Origin: Parvularculaceae bacterium UBA4496
GTDB lineage: Bacteria > Pseudomonadota > Alphaproteobacteria > Caulobacterales > Parvularculaceae
NCBI GenBank assembly: GCA_002388885.1
Contig: DGNI01000191.1
Location: forward strand, 1-7,079
DNA: 7,079 nt
Direction of reading: 5' to 3'
The translations under genes and the position numbers were made by a program. Of the stretch, positions 1 through 6,092 are shown one piece after another; the stretch's first letter is position 1, and each line of letters starts with the position of its first letter. Under the pieces are notes generated by a model. That model did not search any database, was not told the origin of the DNA, and saw only the letters and a list, made by a program, of their open reading frames with translations.

Positions 1-1
1 C

Positions 2-76
2 GGCGCCGGAGACGCCATAACCCTCCTCAACACCACCCTCGCAAACCTCCATGAAGATGATTTCGTGTTTGCGTGA
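2..76 (+). CDS. C-terminal end of an RTX-type calcium-binding protein (5' part outside window)
   Basis: Reading from position 2 gives 24 codons and then TGA. The tail contains ITLLNTT and LHEDDFVF and matches the last 24 residues of the large RTX protein ending at 5779 at 18 of 24 positions, including LLNTTL and LHEDDF. In RTX proteins this extreme C-terminus follows the nonapeptide repeats and lies in the region recognised by the type I secretion machinery, so the missing part probably carries RTX repeats; that is inference from the match. The codons of the two tails differ at many third positions, so the genes are diverged paralogues rather than a recent copy. Only the end is visible, so nothing can be said about the protein's size or N-terminal domains. 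No convincing terminator hairpin follows the stop. Confidence 0.8.
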   Translation, partial: GAGDAITLLNTTLANLHEDDFVFA

Positions 77-266
77 TGCGGTTAAAGCGCGCGCAACGTG
101 TTTGTCAGCGTATGAACATCTGCAAGCGGATCGTGTTCGAATTGCAGTATTTCGCTTACGGAGTTACCGGGACAAGCGCCTTTATTGGCGCGAAACGGGC
201 ATTTCCAGGAGTTGTGCTTCTCTGCAGCTATGTTAACCTAAACTTGGGGTCAGGAAGCATGGGGAA
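77..266. other. Intergenic region upstream of the LuxR-type regulator
   Basis: These 190 bases hold no gene I can support. A short inverted repeat, GCGCC-TTTATT-GGCGC at 176-191, could form a 5-bp hairpin, but it has no T-run and is too weak to call a terminator. No convincing -35/-10 pair was found. The stretch ends with a purine-rich AGGAAG at 252-257 that serves as ribosome-binding site for the regulator. Short open frames here lack ribosome-binding sites and overlap the upstream gene end or the regulator start. Confidence 0.5.
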
Positions 267-1400
267 ATGGTCAGGGGGCATCTGGATCTTGAAACGCTGA
301 TTTCGTCTACCGGGTCGGCTCTGGCGCGCGCGCCAGTAACCGGGCAATGGGAAGCAGCATTGACCGGCGTGGCGGAAGCTGTGGGCGGATGGGGCTGTCA
401 TCTTAATTCCATGTCAAAACGCCGGGGCGTTACCGCCAGTTTCAGCGGCGGAATCCCATGCGACTTAATTTCGAAATTTGTGCGCCAAGGAGGCGCTGAC
501 CCTGAGATCAACCGGCGCGCAGCAGCCATATATGCAGCGCAAGCGATGCAGGTATGCTCCGAAAACGACTTCACTTCGGAAGATGAGTGGCGAACAGATC
601 CATTTTATTCGGAATTTTTGTCAAAAGCCGACGCTCCTTTTTCCGTATTCGGAAAATTATTTGAAAATCACGACGAATCTGCTGCTGTAACCGTACTCAG
701 GTCAGCAAAACAGGGTCACGCCACATGGCGCCAAAAATCCCTTCTGTCACATATGCTGCCGCAAATTCTTTCAGCGCTGAAAATGCAGGAACTCCTCGAC
801 AGGAATGCGGTGTCTCTTGCCGTGAAAACTCTTGAGCTGGTGAATGCCGCGGCCTTCATATGTGATTCAAGTTTAAAGATCGCCAGCCTGACCATGAATG
901 CCGAGGCGGAAATCAGGAACGCAGCATATCTGGGGACGAGAAATGACCGGCTTCGTCTGAAGGACTATTTTTCTCAAGACGACCTTGCAAGCGCCGTAGT
1001 AAAGGCGACAGGCGTTGCCCAAGCCAGGGCGTGTGCAAACCTGGCGGTGCTGCGCAAAGATCGCCGTTATGTTCGAACGCTGTCCGTCGCCCCTTATTCG
1101 GGCGATGAAGGCCGGTTTTATCGGCCCAAAGCGATCCTGATATTGCACGAAGACGAGCGGCCGGTAATGCGTGCGGAAGGCAAACCCGAGCCCGGCTCGT
1201 TGACGCAGGCTGAGAGGGAAATAGGGCGTTTATTGCTTATCGGACAAACAACACGAGAAATTGCCGATATCCGCCAGGTATCAACTTCAACAGTTCAAAC
1301 GCAGATCAAGGCCATGGGGTCGAAACTCTCGGCAAGACACCGGGCCGAACTCCTGATTGCACTGCAAAAGCACCTTGGCGCGAAAACTTCCGCCGTTTGA
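267..1400 (+). CDS. LuxR/CsgD-family transcriptional regulator with N-terminal sensory region
   Basis: A 377-residue protein predicted to be a cytoplasmic DNA-binding regulator. The C-terminus (about residues 311-368) fits the LuxR-type helix-turn-helix: LTQAEREIGRLL, then a G-x-T-x-REIA turn at 326-333, the recognition helix STSTVQTQIKAM at 339-350, and KLSARHRAELL at 353-363. The usual His after TVxx is Gln346 here. The rest (about 1-300) has no response-regulator phosphorylation site and no clear autoinducer-binding signature. It carries a W-x-x-DPFYSEFL segment near 108-117 of the type seen in GAF/PAS-like sensory regions of alphaproteobacterial LuxR-type proteins, and a second PAS-like stretch around 185-295; both assignments are tentative. 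ATG 267 is preferred: AGGAAG lies 9 bases upstream, an in-frame TAA at 234-236 blocks a longer frame, and the nearby ATG 259 is in another frame. It lies between RTX genes in the same direction, so a role in controlling them is plausible but unproven. No ligand can be inferred. Confidence 0.9.
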   Translation: MVRGHLDLETLISSTGSALARAPVTGQWEAALTGVAEAVGGWGCHLNSMSKRRGVTASFSGGIPCDLISKFVRQGGADPEINRRAAAIYAAQAMQVCSENDFTSEDEWRTDPFYSEFLSKADAPFSVFGKLFENHDESAAVTVLRSAKQGHATWRQKSLLSHMLPQILSALKMQELLDRNAVSLAVKTLELVNAAAFICDSSLKIASLTMNAEAEIRNAAYLGTRNDRLRLKDYFSQDDLASAVVKATGVAQARACANLAVLRKDRRYVRTLSVAPYSGDEGRFYRPKAILILHEDERPVMRAEGKPEPGSLTQAEREIGRLLLIGQTTREIADIRQVSTSTVQTQIKAMGSKLSARHRAELLIALQKHLGAKTSAV

Positions 1401-1480
1401 TTTAGGACAGAGACGGAAAGCCTTATACCCTATTTGGTGTATTCACCCCGGAACTTGCATACTGTAAATTTCTGTTAATG

Positions 1481-1496
1481 TTTTGCTTATGCAAAA
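1481..1496. repeat. Perfect inverted repeat TTTTGC-TTAT-GCAAAA
   Basis: Two 6-bp arms flank a 4-base centre. The short, symmetric, AT-rich site lies about 160 bp upstream of the large RTX start, which would suit an operator. The right arm is part of GCAAAAACA (1491-1499), which recurs at 1552-1560 inside the next inverted repeat. Function is inferred only. Confidence 0.5.
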
Positions 1497-1548
1497 ACAG
1501 AAGCAGGGGAAATCAGTCAATAAAAGTGTAATATAAGTAAAATGCTGT

Positions 1549-1570
1549 AACGCAAAAACAAAGTTGCGTT
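1549..1570. repeat. Perfect 7-bp inverted repeat AACGCAA / TTGCGTT
   Basis: The arms are AACGCAA at 1549-1555 and TTGCGTT at 1564-1570, with an 8-base A-rich centre. The outer arm-to-arm length of 22 bp suits a dimeric helix-turn-helix protein. It lies about 90 bp upstream of the large RTX start and shares GCAAAAACA with the palindrome at 1481-1496. It could instead be a leader RNA hairpin. Confidence 0.5.
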
Positions 1571-1608
1571 CACGCGATATCAGATTTCTCCGCAGCAAGA
1601 ATTAATTC

Positions 1609-1633
1609 GCGCCTGAATTGCTGCTTCAGGCGC
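1609..1633 (+). promoter_or_regulatory. 9-bp leader hairpin upstream of the RTX start
   Basis: GCGCCTGAA (1609-1617) and TTCAGGCGC (1625-1633) are perfect reverse complements around a 7-base loop. The stem ends 24 bases before ATG 1658 and about 10 bases before the GGGGA ribosome-binding site at 1644-1648. No T-run follows, so it is not an ordinary intrinsic terminator. It would suit a 5' UTR stabilising stem, a translation-control structure or an operator. Confidence 0.6.
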
Positions 1634-1657
1634 TGAAAATATCGGGGATTCGATCTG

Positions 1658-4600
1658 ATGGCGAACACATTCACAAGATTTGACCAAAGCTTTGAAAACG
1701 ATTTCGAAGGCTACATTGACGAAACCAATGGCTGGGACGGCACGATCACCATTGTGCCATCAGGCACAGGGGGAATCGCTTCTCCGGACGGATCGTCCCA
1801 CGCAATCTTTACACAGACGGACGGCACAGGTCCTTTTACGCGTTTTGATGGTTATCGTTCCCTGGATGATGCGCAAGGTTTTACGACGCAGATTACAATC
1901 TATCTCAATCCCAGCATGCCCGCCGGCGAGGGGTTTGATTATTCTGTAGCGGCGAACGGTCAGAACGGCGCCCATGTTCAGGATTTTATTTTTCATGTCA
2001 CCAGCGATACTTCGACCGGCGAACTGCTGATCGGCGCAAGCAACAACACGAATTTCGACCCCCGTGAAGACCTCGAAACGGTCAATCACGGCACAATTAC
2101 TACGGCTGGCTGGTACACTTTCGAGCACGTTTTTTCTGAGGACCTGAGCGACGGCACGCTTACTGTCACCATGCGGGTGCGCGACGATGGAGGAAATGTT
2201 GTCTTTACGCAGGTGCTGGACGACAATAACACGGATTTTGCCACCGAGTTTGGCGGCAACCGGTATGGCTGGTTCACTAATATAGATGTTTCGGGCGGAA
2301 TTCTCGTCGATAACTCGGTTTTACTTACCGAAGACGACAATCCGGTTCAGGTGTTTGACGGCAACACCATTATCGGCACTTATGAAACGATTGAAGACGC
2401 TAAGACCGCGATAGATAACGGCGATATCGCCGGCGCGGCGCTGGAAATTTCAACGACAGGCCTCGATGACGCCTTCTTCTACGTTGCAGACGGTATGTCT
2501 ATCCAGGCTGCGGTAGACGCTGCCGACGCAGGCGACATGATCATGATCGCCGCGGGCACATTCAATGAAAGCGTCAATATAGACAAACATCTGGATATCG
2601 CCGGTGCGGGTGTCGGGCAGACGATCGTCACCCCGCCAACCGGGAACGGCTTCAGCATTATCGGCGATCTGGGGACCGATTCTACGTTGTCTATTGACGG
2701 CATTGAATTCCTGGATTCGCCCAACGGATCGGGTATTGCGTTTGACGATAATGCAATTCTCGGGACGCTCGAGATTACGAACAGCGAATTCGAAGGCAAC
2801 TTCAGGAACGGGGTTGCGATCGGTGGTAACAGCAACCCCGTAGATCTCGACAACATTGTTATAACCGACACGGACTTTATTGGAAATGGCGGCGATCCCG
2901 CAAGCCAAACCTCCAGCGGCGACGGCGACCTGTTGTTCTTCCAGTATTACGGCGACGCGACGCTGACGAACCTGAATATTACGGGCGTAAGCGTGGGATC
3001 GGGACCGGCGGAAAACGCCATTCAATTCCGCGGCGACGCCGGTTCTCTGGGGAACGTCAGCATTTCGAATGTTTCCATCGACGGCGTCTATGAAAAACAG
3101 CCTATCGCTTTCTTTAATTACGATGATGTTCTTGGTCTGAGCTCGAACAATGTCGTGATTACGGCCGACAGCACGTCGTTCCAGATTTCCGGCAATTTCG
3201 ACGGGATTGGCGGAGATATTGATTTCGCCGCCCAGGACATCGACGTGACCGGCGCGCCCGATCCGATTGCGTTGCAAGGCAATGATGACAGTCAGCTTAT
3301 TACAAGCGGCGCCGAAGATTCGATTATTCGCGGCGGCGGCGGCGACGACACATTGAGCGGCGGCGGCGGGGACGATCTCGGCACATACGCAGGGAGCCGC
3401 AGCGATTTTACTCTTGGCGTTACCTCAGGCTCCAGCGGATTCGTTACGGCGTTTACAGGCGTCACTGACAACAACGCAGGCGATGGCGACGAAGGTGATG
3501 ACGTCCTTTCAGGCATTGAGGCGCTGTCATTCGCAGCGAGCGCCACAGTTCTCGATCTTACGCAGTCTGTTCAGCTGTTCGATGGTTCCGATGCGCTGAT
3601 CGGCACGTTCGACACGCTTAAGGAAGCGGTCGATGCGGCAAGCTCAGGACACACGATCAGACTTGCCGCTGGCGTGCATGACAGCGACAGCGAACAGATC
3701 GTGATCGACAAAGACCTTACGATTATCGGCGCAGGCAAGGAGACCACAACATTTGAGGCCGCATTTGACACCGGGACATCCGGCAATGCGCGCGGATGGT
3801 TTCTCGTTACTGAAGGGACCAGCCTGGATGTTTCCGGCATTACCTTCGATGGCGCCGGGCATGATATTTGGCAGGCCTTCCGGCATCTCGGATCCGGGAC
3901 ATTCGATAATGTCGCTTTCACCGACATCGAGTATCAGGAATCAGGTTCGCCCTATCAGGGTACGGCCATCGCGGTATTCGGTTCCGCGAGCGACGTCGAT
4001 GTAACAAACTCGATGTTCAGCGATATAGGACGGATCGGTGTTCTCTATTTTGGCGCCGGCGTCACCGGCGACTTCATGAACAATATCTATGAAGGCAAGG
4101 GGAACGGCGATTTTCTGGACTACGCTCTCGATATAAGCGCCGGGGCCGCAATCAACGTCATCGGCAACACCGTTTTCAACAACCGCGGCGTTGCGTCTTC
4201 AGACGGTTCGCAGTCTGCGGCCTTCCTCGTTACGACCTTTTTTGGCGGGGGCACAAATGCTGTCTTTCAAGATAACACGCTAACAAACAATACGAGCGGG
4301 GTCTTTGTCGGGTTTGATTCAACAGACGCAAGCTCGATTACTTTCCTGTCCGGGAATGCCATTTCAGGCGGCGTTGGCGTTCAGGTCCGCGGGAATGGAA
4401 CTGTTGCAGGCTCCAATCTGGTTGACGGTACTTTTAACTGGATTGGCGGAGATGCCGACAATGCGCCGTCGGGCAGCTTCCTGGCTGATAACCTTGTTGG
4501 CGGGGTCGGCAACGATACCCTCACGGGTAATGATGGAATGGATACGCTGGAGGGCGATGCGGGTAATGACCTGATCATTGGCGGCGCCGGCGCGGATTCC

Positions 4601-5779
4601 ATCGATGGCGGGGCTGACACGGATACGGTTTCCTATAGCGGTTCCGCGGCTGCGGTCGCGATTAACTTGGCTGCGGGCTCAGGTTCGGGCGGCGATGCTG
4701 CCGGCGATACAATCGCCAATGTCGAAAATATTATCGGGTCGGCGTTCAACGATGTAATCAGCGGCAATGCTGACTCCAATGATATTCAGGGCGCCGCCGG
4801 CAACGATCTGATTTCGGGGCTGGTTGGCGGCGATACGCTATCGGGTGACGCCGGGCTTGATACTCTTGATGGCGGTGTCGGTAATGACATGCTTTTGGGC
4901 GGTGATGACAATGACTCGCTCATTGGTTCTTTCGGCAACGATACGATGGACGGAGGCGCAGACAACGACACGCTCGCCGGCGAGAATGGCTTTGACTCGT
5001 TGCTAGGCGGGTCCGGCGATGACTCGTTGCTAGGCGATGGCGGCAACGACCGTCTCGACGGCGGCGACGATAATGACATCCTGTCCGGCGGATTCGGCTT
5101 TGACCGGCTTGAAGGCGGCAGCGGCAACGACCTTGTACAGGGCGATTCCGGAAACGATACATTGCGTGGCGCGGGCGGTTCGGACACGCTGGAAGGCGGG
5201 ACCGGTGTTGACGTTATTTTCGGCGGTTCAGGCGGTGATGTTGCGGATGGCGGCGCGGGCAATGACCGTATTCGCTCCGAGTCTGGCAACGATACTGTTA
5301 ATGGCGGCGGTAATGATGACCGGCTGTTCGGTTCCTTCGGTTTTGATAGCCTGATGGGTGATGACGGAAATGATTTCGTCAATGGTGATGGCGGCAACGA
5401 TACGCTTGAGGGCGGCGCCGGAGCAGACACGCTGATTGGCAGCTTCGGATTTGACAGCCTTAATGGCGGCACCGGCGCTGACAATCTCCAGGGTTCAACC
5501 GGAAACGATACGGTTACGGGCGGCGGGGGCGACGATGTGTTCCTGTTCGCGCTTGGCGACGATAATGATGTCTATACAGACTTTATAGCGGGCGCAGGCA
5601 CCGACGATGTGATAGAACTCTCCGGTTTCGGCGCCGCGTTTGACGAGTTCTCAGAAGTCTTCGCAGCGGCGAGCCAGCAGGGTGCAAATGTCGTCATTGA
5701 CTTCGGCGGCGGCGATACGATTACCCTGCTCAATACGACATTGGGCGACCTTCATGAGGACGACTTTATCTTCAGTTAG
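1658..5779 (+). CDS. Large RTX calcium-binding protein with two beta-helix modules, probable type I-secreted surface or extracellular protein
   Basis: A 1373-residue, acidic, Gly/Asp/Asn-rich protein without cysteine. It has no N-terminal signal peptide (start MANTFTRFDQ), as expected for type I secretion. Residues 1-222 look like a beta-sandwich, lectin/LamG-like domain (AGWYTF, GNRYGWFTNIDVSGG). Residues 230-535 and 638-935 are two related modules: a VQ-x-FDG...IGT linker, then a right-handed beta-helix opening with A-x-x-AVDAA...AAG...IDK-x-L-x-I-x-GAG. Between them lie two isolated RTX nonads (559-573) and a DGD-x-GDDVLSGIEALSF tail (about 610-625). Canonical RTX nonads fill 949-984 and 1037-1297, split by a 52-residue SYSGSAAAVAINL...VENIIGSAFND spacer. 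Residues 1298-1373 form the C-terminal region ending LHEDDFIFS. In RTX families the nonads bind calcium and fold after export. The pectin-lyase-like fold suggests carbohydrate contact, but no pectinesterase or lyase catalytic motif was recognised. GGGGA lies 9 bases before the ATG. Adhesin, biofilm or surface-coat roles are inferred. Confidence 0.93.
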   Translation: MANTFTRFDQSFENDFEGYIDETNGWDGTITIVPSGTGGIASPDGSSHAIFTQTDGTGPFTRFDGYRSLDDAQGFTTQITIYLNPSMPAGEGFDYSVAANGQNGAHVQDFIFHVTSDTSTGELLIGASNNTNFDPREDLETVNHGTITTAGWYTFEHVFSEDLSDGTLTVTMRVRDDGGNVVFTQVLDDNNTDFATEFGGNRYGWFTNIDVSGGILVDNSVLLTEDDNPVQVFDGNTIIGTYETIEDAKTAIDNGDIAGAALEISTTGLDDAFFYVADGMSIQAAVDAADAGDMIMIAAGTFNESVNIDKHLDIAGAGVGQTIVTPPTGNGFSIIGDLGTDSTLSIDGIEFLDSPNGSGIAFDDNAILGTLEITNSEFEGNFRNGVAIGGNSNPVDLDNIVITDTDFIGNGGDPASQTSSGDGDLLFFQYYGDATLTNLNITGVSVGSGPAENAIQFRGDAGSLGNVSISNVSIDGVYEKQPIAFFNYDDVLGLSSNNVVITADSTSFQISGNFDGIGGDIDFAAQDIDVTGAPDPIALQGNDDSQLITSGAEDSIIRGGGGDDTLSGGGGDDLGTYAGSRSDFTLGVTSGSSGFVTAFTGVTDNNAGDGDEGDDVLSGIEALSFAASATVLDLTQSVQLFDGSDALIGTFDTLKEAVDAASSGHTIRLAAGVHDSDSEQIVIDKDLTIIGAGKETTTFEAAFDTGTSGNARGWFLVTEGTSLDVSGITFDGAGHDIWQAFRHLGSGTFDNVAFTDIEYQESGSPYQGTAIAVFGSASDVDVTNSMFSDIGRIGVLYFGAGVTGDFMNNIYEGKGNGDFLDYALDISAGAAINVIGNTVFNNRGVASSDGSQSAAFLVTTFFGGGTNAVFQDNTLTNNTSGVFVGFDSTDASSITFLSGNAISGGVGVQVRGNGTVAGSNLVDGTFNWIGGDADNAPSGSFLADNLVGGVGNDTLTGNDGMDTLEGDAGNDLIIGGAGADSIDGGADTDTVSYSGSAAAVAINLAAGSGSGGDAAGDTIANVENIIGSAFNDVISGNADSNDIQGAAGNDLISGLVGGDTLSGDAGLDTLDGGVGNDMLLGGDDNDSLIGSFGNDTMDGGADNDTLAGENGFDSLLGGSGDDSLLGDGGNDRLDGGDDNDILSGGFGFDRLEGGSGNDLVQGDSGNDTLRGAGGSDTLEGGTGVDVIFGGSGGDVADGGAGNDRIRSESGNDTVNGGGNDDRLFGSFGFDSLMGDDGNDFVNGDGGNDTLEGGAGADTLIGSFGFDSLNGGTGADNLQGSTGNDTVTGGGGDDVFLFALGDDNDVYTDFIAGAGTDDVIELSGFGAAFDEFSEVFAAASQQGANVVIDFGGGDTITLLNTTLGDLHEDDFIFS
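2345..3646 (+). repeat. Duplicated linker plus beta-helix module inside the large RTX protein
   Basis: Residues 230-255 and 638-664 share the pattern VQ-[VL]-FDG, IGT-[YF]-[ED]-T-[IL]-[EK]-[DE]-A with one single-residue length difference. Each leads into a beta-helix start with AVDAA, AAG, IDK and GAG in the same order; in the first copy these come after about 20 extra residues, in the second the AVDAA overlaps the linker. The coordinates span from the first linker copy to the end of the second. The two copies differ too much for a recent duplication. Confidence 0.75.
4502..5548 (+). repeat. RTX nonapeptide repeat array (coding)
   Basis: Four nonads (residues 949-984) are followed by a 52-residue spacer (985-1036) and then 29 consecutive 9-residue units (1037-1297) without a single insertion or deletion. 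Most fit G-G-x-G-x-D-x-[LIV]-x. Several depart from it with aromatic residues: FGND in unit 7, NGFD in unit 9 and FGFD in units 13, 22 and 26. At DNA level the period is 27 bases with much third-position variation. The array should form a calcium-bound parallel beta-roll outside the cell. Confidence 0.93.
4993..5036 (+). repeat. 17-bp exact direct repeat, 27-bp period, within RTX array
   Basis: TGACTCGTTGCTAGGCG occurs at 4993-5009 and 5020-5036, exactly one nonad apart. Both copies use TTG and the uncommon CTA codon for the Leu pair. Identity at silent positions, unlike most neighbouring nonads, points to a fairly recent duplication or conversion of one unit. Confidence 0.85.
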
Positions 5780-5816
5780 GGCGCATAATTCTCAACGCCA
5801 AGGTCTGAAAATTAAT

Positions 5817-5863
5817 GCGGAAAGGCGCTAGCCCTTGAGATCTCAGGGGCGGGCGCTTTCCGC
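5817..5863 (+). terminator. Strong stem-loop, probable transcription terminator of the large RTX gene
   Basis: GCGGAAAG (5817-5824) pairs with CTTTCCGC (5856-5863). Inside, CGC pairs with GCG and GCCCTTGAG pairs with CTCAGGGGC apart from a wobble, leaving one bulged G and one A/G mismatch. It begins 37 bases after the stop at 5779. The downstream tail TTGTCACATTTT is T-rich but not a clean T-run, so termination may be imperfect or partly factor-assisted. Confidence 0.7.
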
Positions 5864-5970
5864 TTGTCACATTTTCGCGTTTAAAATTCGATCCCCTTGA
5901 CGAATACCCGATGGCTCTGCCACGTTTTATGTGACCATGAGATCGGGATTGAACGTCGTTCGACAACGGC

Positions 5971-5992
5971 CGCGAATTCTTTGCGCGAATTC
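5971..5992. repeat. Tandem 9-bp direct repeat CGCGAATTC
   Basis: The two copies start 13 bp apart, and each contains the palindrome GAATTC, so the pair can also be read as an inverted repeat. It lies about 100 bp upstream of the RTX-like gene at 6093 and could be a protein-binding site. Chance occurrence cannot be excluded. Confidence 0.4.
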
Positions 5993-6092
5993 GGGCCCTC
6001 TCCCTTTCATGGCTTGGCGTCATTTGATTTTGTGACGTGGGGGCAAACTGTACGTGACTGGCCCCGGTCTGTAACCATGGGGAGAATTTAAA

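Larger units (their letters stand above)
1401..1657 (+). promoter_or_regulatory. AT-rich leader / probable promoter region of the large RTX gene
   Basis: This 257-base gap separates the regulator from the large RTX gene and is clearly richer in A and T than the flanking coding DNA, especially 1455-1560. It contains -10-like elements (TAATAT at 1529-1534, TAAAAT at 1538-1543), but neither has a good TTGACA-like partner, so the start site is not assigned. It also holds CTGTAAAT (1462-1469) and CTGTTAAT (1472-1479), spaced exactly 10 bp, and three inverted repeats listed separately. The density of symmetric elements suggests regulator binding or leader RNA structure. A weak hairpin overlaps the regulator's stop (TTCCG/CGGAA), but no strong terminator is seen, so some read-through from the regulator is possible. 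Confidence 0.45.
5780..6092. other. Intergenic region between the two RTX genes
   Basis: These 313 bases hold a strong hairpin near the upstream end (listed separately), a 9-bp direct repeat CGCGAATTC at 5971-5979 and 5984-5992, and the ribosome-binding site GGGGAG at 6079-6084. A TTGACG at 5897-5902 resembles a -35 box but has no acceptable -10 at normal spacing, so I do not call a promoter. GGGGC (6040-6044) and GCCCC (6061-6065) could pair weakly. Small open frames here have no supporting ribosome-binding site or recognisable product. Confidence 0.5.

Noticed and set aside
51..300. Two short + strand frames of 61 and 75 codons
   Set aside because: They overlap the end of the upstream RTX gene and the regulator start, in other frames, without good ribosome-binding sites or recognisable products.
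2480..3262. Pectinesterase or pectate lyase activity for the beta-helix
   Set aside because: The opening motif resembles these folds, but I found no GTVDFIFG-like or other catalytic motif, so only the fold is claimed.
2450..3277. 275-codon open frame on the - strand
   Set aside because: It lies fully antisense to the beta-helix coding region, whose + frame has clear domain patterns. The product shows no recognisable domain.
4786..5484. 232-codon open frame on the - strand, rich in Pro and Ser
   Set aside because: It is the antisense reading of the RTX nonads. Repetitive Gly/Asp codons give Pro/Ser-rich antisense frames without stops. There is no ribosome-binding site or family match.
4502..5548. 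CRISPR-like array because of regular short repeats
   Set aside because: The 27-base period is in frame, the repeats vary at silent sites, and the translation is a textbook RTX ladder.
5897..5930. Possible promoter starting with TTGACG
   Set aside because: No TATAAT-like hexamer occurs at 16-18 bp; the nearest T-rich hexamer is 22 bp away.
5772..6023. 83-codon - strand frame over the terminator region
   Set aside because: It crosses the strong stem-loop, has no recognisable domain, and its Arg/Ser-rich product looks like chance.
5897..6091. 64-codon frame starting at TTG in the intergenic region
   Set aside because: It has a weak start codon, no ribosome-binding site and a composition unlike its neighbours. 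It ends directly before the true ATG 6093.
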